Shown here: positions 13,401 through 23,463 of the stretch, in pieces | Position numbering within the stretch: position 1 is the first letter of the stretch | Layout of the letters: the number at the start of each line of letters is the position of its first letter | NCBI GenBank assembly: GCA_009617715.1 | Contig: VTFK01000043.1 | Coordinates: forward strand, 620,001 to 684,000 | Direction of reading: 5' to 3' | Length of the DNA stretch: 64,000 bases | Source: Plectrocnemia conspersa | Lineage: Eukaryota; Arthropoda; Insecta; Trichoptera; Polycentropodidae | The notes under the pieces: generated by a model | Database searches by the model: none | The model's input: only the letters and a program-made list of their open reading frames with translations | Told to the model about the DNA's origin: nothing | Program-made: the position numbers and the translations under genes

Positions 13401-14253
13401 TACAAAATTATTCTTAATACAACCGTTAATCATAATCTGTATTGTTCTGCTAACATTAGCATACATGGATTTGATTGGTTATAAATGAAACACTACAATT
13501 TACTTTTAGTTTTAATCAATCAAATGAAAAAATATGTCATTTCACTAACACCGTCCATTAATTGTGACGTTGGGAATAAATGTGCAAATAATTTACTAAA
13601 TACCTATACAAATATATTTTAGTTAAGTGATATCAAGTAAAAATAAATCGGTCATTATTTTATGCTGCTTGATTGTTTCCAAGATGCTTGTATTCTATGA
13701 TACATCCATCCTTAGCAATGATATAACTGGAACTATTAGCTGTTGATATAAAAATAATCATAATAATTATCAGAATAGACGTTTAGCTTTTGTAACAGAA
13801 TAGCTTCTAGATAAAAATTGCTCGGTGCTACGCATTTTTCATTGAATAAACATTAAAATGCACTGCACACATAACCGAGTAAATCCCATAAGCATTATCT
13901 CGCATTTAATTTGTTCACGTTTGTTATTCAATTATTGATCTATTTAATTTTATATTTCAGGTGCCTTTCCCTATCCGAATCTGGAAAACTATCAGATATT
14001 ACCATATCTATCTGAAGGCAAAAGACTGGACAAACCCACTATAGTGTCTAAGGAGCTCTACGCGACTATGATTAGGTGTTGGACTGAAAAACCTGAACAT
14101 CGGCCGAGCTTTGCAGAACTGGTGAAGCTTCTTCAAGTCGACGAGTCGAAGAACAAGTGCTACATCGATATATCCACGATACAATCGCCTGTTTCTTTCC
14201 CACCTATGGAAACGGACAAGTACATCAAAACATTAACATACGTCAAGAATTAA
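1408..14253 (+). CDS. tor: Receptor tyrosine kinase, probably Torso; 3' part, frame broken
   Basis: Four exons, 1408-1478, 5092-5393, 6991-7202 and 13961-14253 (TAA), give a Ser/Thr-rich kinase insert followed by the C-lobe of a tyrosine kinase. The C-lobe shows the alpha-E helix (LQIARGMEHLEKKG), RDLAARN catalytic loop, DLG in place of DFG, LSRTGIY activation loop, VPLRWVAIES substrate loop, SDVWSYAVVLWEI and a CW..KPEHRPSF helix, then a short tail with YIDIS and FPP. The AIES form and the tail resemble Torso, the receptor for PTTH or Trunk that signals through Ras/MAPK; Tie- or FGFR-like kinases are alternatives. The N-lobe and ectodomain are outside the window. The run of six A at 5373-5378 carries one base too many: as read, exon 2 ends GHHSQ in phase 0, whereas exon 3 needs phase 2; with one A fewer the reading would be GITH then RDLAARN. 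It may be an assembly error, an allele or a pseudogene. Confidence 0.72.
2888..3054. mobile_element. Foldback/MITE-like element, copy 1 (167 bp)
   Basis: Ends GCGCGTA and TACGCGC are inverted. The inner arms match over about 45 bp: the left arm has CGCTCGCGTGCTAAGTGACG, and the right arm, reverse complemented, has CGCTCACTCGCGTGTTAAGTGACG-type sequence. Only a short centre separates them, so the element is almost all terminal repeat. The same arm occurs at 43608-43663 and, as a whole element, at 55274-55405. There is no coding capacity and no clear target duplication. Confidence 0.7.
3031..3092. repeat. Perfect 28-bp inverted repeat with 6-base loop
   Basis: Bases 3031-3058 are the exact reverse complement of 3065-3092, with loop TTTTAT. 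The left arm is the right end of the foldback element plus four bases, so the right arm is an inverted duplicate of that end. Confidence 0.95.
3730..4058. mobile_element. hAT-like non-autonomous element (329 bp)
   Basis: The left end CAGGGCTGTGGAGTCG and right end CGACTCCACAGCCATG are inverted copies of 16 bp with one mismatch. The flanks are CTTAAAAT on the left and CTTAAAAC on the right, an 8-bp target duplication with one difference. A CAGGG start and 8-bp duplication are typical of hAT elements. No ORF is visible, so it is a MITE dependent on a transposase elsewhere. A truncated relative lies at 21561. Confidence 0.75.
5092..5393 (+). CDS. tor: Kinase gene exon b (insert and alpha-E helix), frameshifted
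   Basis: The exon starts after TATCATTTCAG and ends CAG before GTAATC. It encodes a long acidic, Ser-rich insert followed by LNSYALQIARGMEHLEK, which is the helix before the catalytic loop. The A6 run at 5373-5378 shifts the frame, so the last codons read GHHSQ rather than GITH plus the first two bases of an Arg codon. The donor site is intact. Confidence 0.8.
5394..6990 (+). other. Kinase gene intron
   Basis: Intron from GTAATC to TTCACAG. AT-rich, with a possible hAT-type fragment near 6089-6330. No conserved exon is seen between the alpha-E exon and the catalytic-loop exon, and none is needed by the protein. Confidence 0.6.
6089..6330. mobile_element. Possible hAT-type repeat fragment
   Basis: GCGGTCAGCAACCTTTT at about 6091 resembles the common start of some hAT-derived repeats, and the following stretch (GCGGCTCGTGGCTCGTGG near 6255) is unlike its AT-rich surroundings. 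I see no matching right end or target duplication. Confidence 0.25.
6991..7202 (+). CDS. tor: Kinase gene exon c (catalytic and activation loops)
   Basis: The acceptor is TTGTTCACAG and the donor is AG before GTGAGT. The first base completes the Arg codon of HRD. The exon then reads DLAARNVLIDAKGSLKVSD, LGLSRTGIY and VPLRWVAIES, and ends in LWEIGNL plus one base of the next Gly codon. The metal-binding motif is DLG, not DFG. Confidence 0.92.
8340..9080. repeat. AT-rich dispersed repeat, copy in kinase intron
   Basis: The motif ACTAGTAAAAATATAATTT and variants recur from 8400 to 8880 with GTGAAATTATAT. A following segment, ATTAACTAAACCCAACTT (about 8937), matches the reverse complement of sequence near 21510-21550. 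It looks like an old, uncharacterised interspersed repeat. Confidence 0.45.
10055..10197. repeat. Inverted repeat (15-bp arms, about 113-bp centre)
   Basis: AATTGTTTGTGCATT at 10055-10069 is the reverse complement of 10183-10197. It may mark a small MITE, but no target duplication is clear. Confidence 0.4.
13961..14253 (+). CDS. tor: Kinase gene last exon (C-lobe end and tail, stop TAA)
   Basis: The acceptor is TATATTTCAG. The first two bases complete Gly of LGAFPYPN. The exon then encodes the C-lobe helices, including IRCWTEKPEHRPSF with the conserved CW and RPSF. A tail of about 35 residues contains YIDIS and SFPPM, and the TAA stop is at 14251-14253. Confidence 0.92.
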
Positions 14254-14254
14254 A

Positions 14255-14260
14255 AATAAA
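14255..14260 (+). promoter_or_regulatory. Possible polyadenylation signal next to the kinase stop codon
   Basis: AATAAA lies two bases after the TAA stop of the kinase gene. Such closeness would give an extremely short 3' UTR, so a signal further downstream in this AT-rich stretch may be the one used. Confidence 0.25.
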
Positions 14261-17200
14261 AGCAACTTAGTCAATTGTATATTTTATAACAATTTAAAAA
14301 AGCGTGAAAGTACCGTTGTGCCAACGAATTAATATAATGAACTCTTTGATATTGTAATGTGATACAAACGTATAAGTGTAAAGAACGTTTTATAATGTAA
14401 TATAAACTTTTTTATATGTTTTGTGTGTACGTGTCCAAAGACTGAATCATAATTTATAAAAAAAAATCTGCCTAAACACTGAAAGGACTGAATATAATTA
14501 TATTGTTAAAAGTGAACTATCAACGCAAAACGACGTTCAACTTTCAAGTGCTCAATTATTTTTTATGTTGTATCAAAACTGATCGTTATCGTACTATTAT
14601 TTTATTGCTTAAAACCCTGCATAGTTTATAAATGAGACTGTATATTGTTTAACACATAACTTATAATGTAAAGTATAAATCTTAGATAGGCGAATTACAT
14701 TCTTGGAATTCAATTAAAGCGAAACGTTTTAAATTATCAAAATATACCAATGTTAAATAGTGAAATTTAGAATATATAAAATCAACAATTCAAGTCGATT
14801 GCCATTAATTCGGTGATTAAATCTCATTTGTGAAATATTTTTATATATTAATATATATTAAGAAAAATATATAATACACTTTGATGTGTTTTGATAATAC
14901 AATTGTTTATAACAGTTTTAAAACTATATTTATTTATTATATAATACATACATAGTATTTCATATACACTATATTAAAACATATTACTATCGATATATTT
15001 ATAAATATGCACTTGTATAACAATTTATATATTCCGTGATTAATTAAGTGTTGTCTATAACAAATTATATAATATAATATATTCGAAAGGTGGGTCACGT
15101 AGATTGCTACATATAAAAAATTGAATATCTCTATCTTGAGCACCAAAATGCCTGGGCCAGAGTCAATTAGGGGTCGAATTTTATCAGATTGCAATGGTCA
15201 GAGCTTTTTTATACTTATATATTTATACATATACTCTGCATTGTTTTTCAAGATAGTGTTATGTATTTCGTAAATCGTATAATTAGGCCTGATTCAAACT
15301 AACCTAATTAGGAAATTGTTTATTTATTTTGTATTATTATTTACTTTATATACTATATTTAGTAAATCTCTTATCTTTATTGATTTTTTAAACTGCCTTA
15401 ATTACATACAGAACCAGTTGGCATATATGATAATATTAATATTTCCTGTTAGCAAATCGATGGGCCTGTAACGCTTTAAACAAGCTGTTGGCGTTTTTAT
15501 CTCTTATTTTTACAATAGAGTGTTTCATCTATGAACCATGATGCATCTCAAAGTTTTTTAATGAAATCTTAGGAATATTTTGATGTTAGAATTTCTTCTG
15601 TGCCATATATTTAAATTGCATAAAATCATATATTTTTTTTAATGGTTTTTACGTTACAGTTTAATTAAAAATGTCTTGATATCCTTAACCGAAAAAGTAG
15701 TATATTTAGCAAGTAGCATTCCATAATGTACGCAGAGGTAAACCAATTTGCTGTGATACAATTAGTAAGACGAAATAAAAATGATTTAAACAGTCAAAGT
15801 GATTCGCTGGTCCTTCAGTCCGATAAGACAAAAATCATAAGTCAAGAAAAAACCCCGAATTATTTTAAAATGAAGAAGCTAAACACTATTTTACCTCTAA
15901 ATTTGTGCATGCAGAAGAAAAACAGGTTATAAGAATTACATCGTATTGGAAAAAATCAAATTATTTTTTCCATTTTTAAAATAATACATATTTGTTTCAC
16001 TACCGATACTAAAATGTGCTGTTTTTCGTGAAAGCAACGTGCTACGTCAATATCAAGTAGAACCCTTGAGATGCAAAGCAACTGCTTGACTGGACCAAAT
16101 CGTATAGTCGATGTGATAGCGGCATCTTTTCTGGACTTAGTCGATTTGGCGTGAGCTCTGCGTGGAGACGAGCTCGATCTGAACTTTAATATATTCTAAG
16201 TCAAATTCTGAATGGAAGTGCTGTAGTTTGGCATATTAAGGATTTTTAATAACTCCAACGTTTCTTATTGTCCGTGATTATTTGACAATGCATATAATTT
16301 GGGGTGGAACTAGAATCTTTGTTTATGTATAAAACAGATCTTATTACAATTTTTGCTCATATGGAGCAGGTGGATTTTGTTCACGATTGTGTTAAACTAA
16401 AAACACGTGTACGCATTACCTATTCAGTGGCGATATTCTTGGCTGGTGGTTTTTTTGTACGATCGAACGGTTTTAGGTGCACATTTTTACGTAAATGCAT
16501 TATTATTGCACTTTCCTTTTGTATGCCAAAGACTACTTTGATTCATATTAAATTCGAAAGACACACATCCATTAGTTTTATAACCCTTTTAACCGGTCTT
16601 GCGCAGATCCCAATTAGCGAATCCAATTGGAGTTGTAAATTAAGATCCTGGGAATATAAAAAACTGTTCAATAATACATATTTTTGTATACATACATTTG
16701 TATCTGTTTACTACATAGTATATACTATTGCATTTATAAAATGGGTAAAAATGAAATATATTGTGAGTGAACCTTTATTTTTATTAAATGGATAGTACAT
16801 ACAATAAATATAAAATTGCAGAACTTAATGTGAATGTTGAACAATTGAGCTCTCGTTTTTCTATTTAATATTTTCCGTGAGCATCCGGCGATCCCGCACG
16901 TGACATGTGCAGGTATATCAAACGTTTAAAATTCGTTCATAGAACAAATCTATTGTTCTTGGCAACGAATGTTTTCTAATTCTGAGATTAGATTCCTTAG
17001 TCCCGACAGTATATCTAAAATTTTCTAGCAGCGCAGCATTTTAACATCATTTACTTTTAAGAAAATAAAAAAGTCAAATGCTTTATATGCTTCAAGTCGT
17101 TCATACGGGACAGTTTTACTTGATGTGTTACATCATTTTCCAAGTTTTTCATATATCGACAAGATTTATAGAGACGAATTTTAGTTCTTCTTTGAATATT

Positions 17201-18840
17201 CGGATGCTTTTTAGAATAACTTGTTGGCGAAACTCTCAAATTTTCAGTTCATAACCCATAAATTATAACCTTTTTCCCGAATCTCGGATCCTTTTTGGTG
17301 CAAAGTTGTTTCTACGTTCATTTTGTTGTGGTTCTAGCAGCAAATAGTATAAGTGTATATGCATCGTTAGCACCAAAAAGTATTCACATTCCAAGAAAAA
17401 AGATCCCCGATCCGACCATTAATTATTAGTAAATAACCGAGATATTTATATTTATTTTTGTAGCAATATTCGTGCCTCGCCCTTAATTTCATGGAACAAA
17501 ATAATATAAATATTGATGTTTTCATATTAAATATTGTCTGTTGTCTATGTGTATTAAGAAAATATATATATACATATTATTATATACACAATATTATTGA
17601 CCCTAACGAAAATCTTTTTATTAAACATAAATATACGTAGATTATATTTATTATATCAAACTTTAACATGTAATATAAAATTATAAATGTAATTTTTTAA
17701 TGCCAAATATGGTGTGATACTGTCTGTATTGTTCGACGATGATGTTATTAATTATGTACATTTATACAAGCATACCTAGTTTATTTAATTTCAGCTACTA
17801 TTACAATTTTAATATGGTGATAGAAAACTAAAGTATCAGTGTGTAAGAAGAACTGATGTCAATTGAGAGAGCTGCAACAAAGAGTGGAGTTATAAAAAGG
17901 TTTTTTTTTTAATGTAGATGAGAATCAATAACATATCTATTTAAAGAAAAATCAATATTAATCTACACAAACTAAAAGAAAATAATACACAAGAAATACA
18001 TATTAAATCTGTAATCAATATCAGATACGTTCAGTATCGATTACTTTAGCTTAGAAAAAATGAATCTCTGTAATAAAATGTTTAATCAGAATGAAACCAA
18101 TAGTTAGTTACATAAATTAACATTAAAGGAAGATGTGTATAATACCAAAAAATATTTTAAAATACTAATATAATATTTTTATGCATTTTACTCAAAAGTA
18201 AATGTGATGTCTGATTTTGATTAGATTTTAGACTATATTTTTTCTGTAAACTCATACTGATTTTAGCGAAAAATAGTATGTATCTACTTATAATATGAGA
18301 ATTCAATTTATTTATATCAAAACAAAAATGTGGAAAGCACAACTGAAAATGTATGGACCAATTAGTATTGAATAATCAGAATGGTAGAAGATAAATTCAC
18401 TTTCCTTGTGAAAAGTTGGATGAAGATTATTTTATTTTGGCTACATTTGCGTACTTAAATCTATATTGTAAGACGTTGGTATTTGAGATTCTTAAAATCT
18501 AATATTTCAATTGCATTAAGCATCTTAAAGGTCCATTCTTAATTTCCCATTGCTGTTTAATTTTATTTTAAGTATGGTGTGCTTGTATCGATCTAATTAA
18601 CATTTAAAGAAATCTATATATGTATGTATGAAAGTCATGAAGGCGATGGTAATTAAGTGTTTTAAATGGAATGGAAAATTAATTGTTAAAAGTTGTAAAT
18701 ATTTTTTCAGAACTGACCTTCTATTTTAATAATAAATATATTGTTTGTGTATTTAATGTTAAGAAAACGAAAGATTAAAATTTTTGTACATAAACATAAA
18801 AAAAGATTTACATATAAAATGTTTAAAAAACTACTGTATT
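14261..18840. other. Intergenic region between convergent genes
   Basis: This lies between the 3' ends of the kinase gene (+) and the dehydrogenase gene (-). It is AT-rich. A 163-codon open frame at 16304-16795 has no ATG-supported start, no recognisable domain and AT-driven composition, and is not called. An 11-bp inverted repeat (17291-17301 with 17370-17380) lies in a slightly more complex segment. Confidence 0.5.
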
Positions 18841-18846
18841 TTTATT
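18841..18846 (-). promoter_or_regulatory. Possible HSD17B8 polyadenylation signal
   Basis: AATAAA on the - strand about 140 bases after the stop codon, a normal distance. Other AT-rich hexamers nearby are possible. Confidence 0.35.
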
Positions 18847-18983
18847 TGCCATAAGAATTAGTTGGTAGAAAAATATGTGAAATATCAAAATACATTAAGT
18901 AATATGTGTAACATTTATATCACAGCACCAAGTTTTAAATTCCAAATTGAGTAGAAATACGTGAATGGTTTGAGTTAAGCTTT

Positions 18984-19069
18984 TTAAAGACCTCCTGAAA
19001 CATCTATAGCTGCACCGGTTACATAAGAACTTTTGTCTGAACACAAAAACGCAATTACTTCAGCAATTT
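18984..19069 (-). CDS. HSD17B8: HSD17B8 exon 7 and stop
   Basis: Encodes IAEVIAFLCSDKSSYVTG and AAIDVSGGL, then TAA at 18986-18984. The C-terminus stops a few residues earlier than the human protein. Confidence 0.94.
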
Positions 19070-22000
19070 CTAAAAAAAATATTATATGAATATAATCATG
19101 AATACAAAATAATAAACTGATAGTAATATTTATTTTATTTTACCTTCCGGATCTCCTAATCTACGTAAAGGCGTTTGTTTTGCAAACATATCTTTTACTT
19201 TTTCAGGAACAGTGGTAATGATTGGGGTTTTGATCATTCCAGGAAGAATAGCGTTAACTCTAAAATAGACAAAAATAAAACAAATTAGTATTAGTAAAAA
19301 AAAACTTCTCAATTGTCTTCCCCTATAATCATAAAAAAAAGTATGGTGTAGAAGGCAAAAGGATTTCGTTTGTCAAAAAATCTCATATCGCCGCTGTATG
19401 GTAAACATTTTGTTAAGTTGTGTTTTTAGCACATAGTATAAAGAGGCTTCTAGTTGGATTTAAAAGGAATCTGGTATATATTTTTCTGTTTAAGACTGGA
19501 AAAAAGCATAAAGTGTGTCACAAGTTTTCAACATTAGACATTTAGAATTGGTTTAATCTCCTTCAGGTTACAGTAAGTTATTACTACAGATACAATACAC
19601 AAATTATGTTATATAAAACTTTTACTTTTTAACCACGCAAAGATCAACGTAACATCTGTTTAAAATATAATACAATCAAATAACAAACGATTTAAATATT
19701 CTATCTTACGAACAAGCTGCAAAATAAACGGCAAATTATGTAACATTATTATTAACAATGAACTTTCAAAATTACTCTGCATACTATGTAGCAACCCATT
19801 AAGTAGACAAATGTAGAAAAGGTCCAAAAGGTCAGGTGTCTTATTTTACTTTACGCTTTTTGACACTTGAGCCTTACCCAATGGGTCATTTGTCTCGAGA
19901 AATTTGTTGATTAATACTTAATCTGCAGGCAAATTTTGCGGAAGCTCTATTGTACAAAAGCTGTCGATTTTTTGCACATATAAATTTAATAATGATTTGC
20001 CAAAATATTTCTAATGTATTATTATTCTTTTTTATAATAAAAGGACATAAATATGATTTTTAATAGTTCACCAATTAATGGCATTTCTTGAAACAGGTAC
20101 TTCTGTGGGGTGAAACGATACAGAATGCACAAATTTATATAGTAAGTGATCTTATAATAAAAAATGTGACGTTCATGGAATTTTTCAAAAATGTTTTTGT
20201 TGTATATGTGCTTCTTAACAGATGTCACTAAAAATATTTTAATTTTATCGCAGGAAATATTTTAAAACCCGTTGATAACGCATAGACTTAAGAAAACTAA
20301 AAATTCCGGTGCCCGCAGCTTAAAAGTGTTACTATAATATATAATCTGTTGATATCCAATAATAATATTAATAAAAATTTAATACCTAATATTAAATTCT
20401 CCCAATTCCTTTGAGGCCGTTTTAGTCATTCCAATAACGCCAGCCTTACTTCCACAATAGTTTGTCTGTCCTGTATGTAAAATAATATAATTAATAATCT
20501 ACACATAATACAATTCTCCCTGTTAAATCTTCAGATTGTTTGAACTTTTTTAAAAAAACATTATTTAGATAATAATTGAATTACAAAAATATAGTATAGA
20601 TTTAGTTTTGAGTTATTTAAACATGTTGATAAAAATTATTTTCTAAATTTGATTTAAATAATAAAAGTCGATAAAATCAATATTTCCATTCACGGTATGA
20701 TGCCAGTTGCAGCATGCTCAATTTACTCAACTGACAAGAGAATGTACAAAAAATAAACCACAAGTATAAATAGTAGTTTATTTTTGTTGAGTTTTTAAAT
20801 TCATCAAATTCAAGTGGATTATCACAGTCGAACCCCTAAGGTTGGTAGCCCTATTATGCTGAATCCAGTCATATATGATTAACCGCCTTACCTCTGGGTT
20901 ATTATTCAAAAAGTAGTTAAAAAATACATTGGGTTTTTTCCATTAGATTTCACAATAACAATACTTGTTTACAATATAACAGAAAAAAAATACGCAATAG
21001 ACTCATTTGTGATCCTTTTTTGTATCCTTTGCAAGTCAGAGGTTCTTGAAAAAAAGATTTCGCAAAATATTTTTTATAATACCCATACGAACGTATCACG
21101 TACGTTTGTATGTGTAGGGCGGTTTTAAGGGAATGTCTTGAATAAAGGCAAAAATGTGTTCTTAGAATCGCATTGTTTCTTCAATTAGTCTTTTCGCTTC
21201 ATGTGGCTAGTTATCAATTCGCTATGAAAATAAGAGCGTCCACTGGCAGATAAATATGTAAACATACGTCAACATTTGAACAATATGATATAACTGTTAC
21301 AGTGAATGTATATTAACAGTTAAACAATTGATTTACAATTTCACTGCTCCATATCAGTAAAACTGTATTTGTTTTTAAATAATTGATTTCTACAAGATAC
21401 ATAGAATTGTGACATCACATCATTCGACAAAATACTACAACATTTAAATTAAATTAAAACAAACCCAAGCCTAACGAAAGAGAATTAACGTAATAAAAGT
21501 TCTTAAACTTAGATTAAGTTGGGTTTGGTTAATTTGCTTATGTTAGGTTTGGGTTAAGACCAGGGCTGTGAAGTTGGAGTCAGAGTAGCGGAATCATGGT
21601 ATTTTAGGAAGAGTCTGAGTTTTAAAAAAATCGATCAACTCTGACTCCTTTTTATAATTTTCTTTAACACATTGAGTGCACTGAAGAATGTTTATTTTCT
21701 GCGCTTAAAATAATCAAATATGATTTAAGAGTTTCACTAGTAAAAATATATACTTCGTGGTGAAATATCAGCAAAAACATAAATTTATTTGTAATACACA
21801 TTCACTGTAGCATATTTAAGGGCAAAAGTGAGGCGAAGTCTAATATTTATAAACAAAATAAAACATCTATTAAAAAAATATACCCATATTCCCATTTTTT
21901 GCAACAATGCTAGATAGATTGACGATCGATCCACTTGAAACTTTAGCTTCCATCATAGCCCTTGCAAAAGCTTGCATTACCAAAAATGTGCCCTGAAAAG

Positions 22001-23463
22001 TAATATAAATAATAAATTGTAACTCCGTTTATCGCAATCATAGAAGTATTACTTCTATTCTGTGATCGCAATATTCATTTGAAAGTCAATGTGTAATATA
22101 ATAATTAAATATTTAAATTTACAGTTAAGTTTTCATAGAATCTGAACGTGAAAATGATACATATTATAAATTAAAGTAATCGTACCTTCAAATTCACACT
22201 GATGACTGAATCAAAATCCATCTCGGACATTTTTGTTAACCAATTATCTCTTAGAATTCCAGCAGAATTAACTACGATGGTTGGTGGTCTTTTATACTGC
22301 CGAATTATTTGCTCCAAAGTGGAATTAACTGATCTTGATAAATCAACATCGACAAGCATGAATGAATGATCTGAAAAATTAAAACAATAAGTATTATTTT
22401 ATACATTATCTTGGATTGTACTATAATCTAGTACAATCCAAGCCTGACTTGCCTGTCATTATCTTTCATCTAGTAACTAGATGAAAGATAATGACAGGCA
22501 AGGAGATTGAGCAAAGACATTGGTTCTCAAGCAATAATTTAAGTGTCGTTAAAGAACAAGGATAGTGAGCTATAAGACGCAGACGCAATTTAATTAATTT
22601 GTAACATGTGTATAAAAATTAATTTATTTTTAATAAAAATAATATACAAACTAGTTTGTAAATTCAAAGCCTCAATGCTAATAGAAAACATTAAAAGTGC
22701 ATCTCCAGATCAATTAAAATATTAGTTGCTCTTCGAATATTTCTCGATCTTCCAGTTTCTACTGTTTCGTGTAGAAGTAGTTATAGAAAGTGAAGTTTTA
22801 TTTAGATTTATATAAAAATCAACTATCGGAAAAGAATGATTATCCTATCTTACCATAGTTTTAAAAAAGCATATTATCAAAAATATTAATATGAATTTTG
22901 AAAACAATAAATTTGCTTAAATCAAAACCATAAAAGTGTTACAAAAATATTTGTAAGTTATTGTTACATTATTAAAAAAAATTTTTTTTTTGCTAACTTG
23001 AAAATGTTGATAAAGCAATAACCTTTCATTGATATAAATTAAGTGCCTCTAAATATTTTTTAATTATAATAATCAACTCAAAAGGCTATAAGTAAATACC
23101 ATGACTGTTGATGGATGGAGCTGTGTGTTTTTGAATCGTCTCCTCCGCTGTTTTGATGTTCTTATCAGCAGCGATAACGATGGCACCTTCTCTTGATAAT
23201 ATCTGACACGTGGCTCGGCCGATACCAGAACCGGCGCCTATTATAATACATAAAGTAATATATACACTTCAAAACTTAAGAAATTCTTATTACATTCATA
23301 TATTTTGTTACTTAGTATTTTTTTATTATAATTTTTCGTTTAACAATACTTCATATTTCATATAAATTATACATACTCGAATCTATTGTAAATAATAAAA
23401 TTCATAAAAATAACCTGTCACAAATGCCAGTTTCCCAGTAACAAGTCCTCCAATTCTTGACAT
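18984..23463 (-). CDS. HSD17B8: HSD17B8-like short-chain dehydrogenase (255 aa, 7 exons)
   Basis: Exons on the - strand: 23463-23415, 23237-23100, 22370-22186, 21992-21884, 20470-20386, 19259-19144, 19069-18984. All junctions are GT/AG and the phases fit, giving 768 nt. The protein is a classical SDR: cofactor loop TGAGSGIG (16-23), Asp41 after the second strand (suits NAD), NSAG (97-100), and the tetrad Asn122, Ser152, Tyr165, Lys169 (YCGSK). PG at 195-196 and a C-terminal VSGGL follow. NLKGTFLVMQA and GQTNYCGSKAGVIGMT are very close to HSD17B8, which oxidises 17-beta-hydroxysteroids and, with CBR4, forms the 3-ketoacyl-ACP reductase of mitochondrial fatty acid synthesis. Human HSD17B8 is about the same length. 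The gene looks intact. FabG-like or CBR4-like members are the alternative. Confidence 0.93.
19144..19259 (-). CDS. HSD17B8: HSD17B8 exon 6
   Basis: Encodes VNAILPGMIKTPIITTVPEK and RRLGDPE, the usual substrate-side loop with PG and the LGDPE turn. It ends one base into Glu228 before GTAAAA. Confidence 0.94.
20386..20470 (-). CDS. HSD17B8: HSD17B8 exon 5 (YxxxK)
   Basis: Encodes QTNYCGSKAGVIGMTK and TASKELGEFNI with Tyr165 and Lys169. It ends two bases into Arg189 before GTATTA. Confidence 0.95.
21270..21800. repeat. AT-rich dispersed repeat, copy in HSD17B8 intron 4
   Basis: Contains ACTAGTAAAAATATATAC (about 21734) and, reverse complemented, ATTAACCAAACCCAACTT, both shared with 8340-9080 in inverted orientation. 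The hAT-like fragment at 21561 lies inside it. Confidence 0.4.
21561..21652. mobile_element. Fragment related to the hAT-like element at 3730
   Basis: Starts CAGGGCTGTGAAGTTGGAGT and later has TCGATCAACTCTGACTCC, matching diverged ends of the element at 3730-4058. The exact right end is missing or decayed. Confidence 0.5.
21884..21992 (-). CDS. HSD17B8: HSD17B8 exon 4 (catalytic Ser)
   Basis: Encodes GTFLVMQAFARAMMEAK and GSIVNLSSIVAKNGNM. Ser152 lies 13 residues before the catalytic Tyr. It ends one base into Gly161 before GTATAT. Confidence 0.94.
22186..22370 (-). CDS. HSD17B8: HSD17B8 exon 3
   Basis: Begins after TTTTTCAG and encodes FMLVDVDLS, IVVNSAGILRDNWL and MDFDSVISVNLK. The NSAG motif and Asn122 of the catalytic tetrad are here. 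It ends in phase 0 before GTACGA. Confidence 0.95.
22410..22502. repeat. Two adjacent perfect hairpins in HSD17B8 intron 2
   Basis: The first has 13-bp arms (22410-22422 with 22430-22442) and a 7-base loop. The second has 27-bp arms (22448-22474 with 22476-22502) around a single A. Both are exact. They lie only five bases apart in the intron between exons 2 and 3. Confidence 0.95.
23100..23237 (-). CDS. HSD17B8: HSD17B8 exon 2 (cofactor loop)
   Basis: It completes the glycine-rich loop GAGSGIGRA and carries IVIAAD, where Asp41 should bind the adenosine ribose of NAD. It ends one base into the Asp63 codon before GTATTT. Confidence 0.93.
23415..23463 (-). CDS. HSD17B8: HSD17B8 exon 1
   Basis: ATG at 23463-23461 begins MSRIGGLVTGKLAFVT; the exon ends one base into the Gly17 codon before GTTATT. 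Short leaders of this kind, ending in the first beta strand, are usual in this family, and stops lie upstream in frame. Confidence 0.88.

Larger units (their letters stand above)
7203..13960 (+). other. Large kinase gene intron (6.8 kb)
   Basis: Intron from GTGAGT to ATTTCAG, between the codons for LWEIGNL and GAFPYP. It holds an AT-rich repeat related to one at 21.3-21.8 kb (8340-9080) and a small inverted repeat (10055-10197). The remainder is low-complexity AT-rich DNA; the short ORFs in it show no family resemblance. Confidence 0.6.

Noticed and set aside
16304..16795. 163-codon open frame between the two genes
   Set aside because: No ATG-supported start, no recognisable domain, AT-driven residues, and no splice context.
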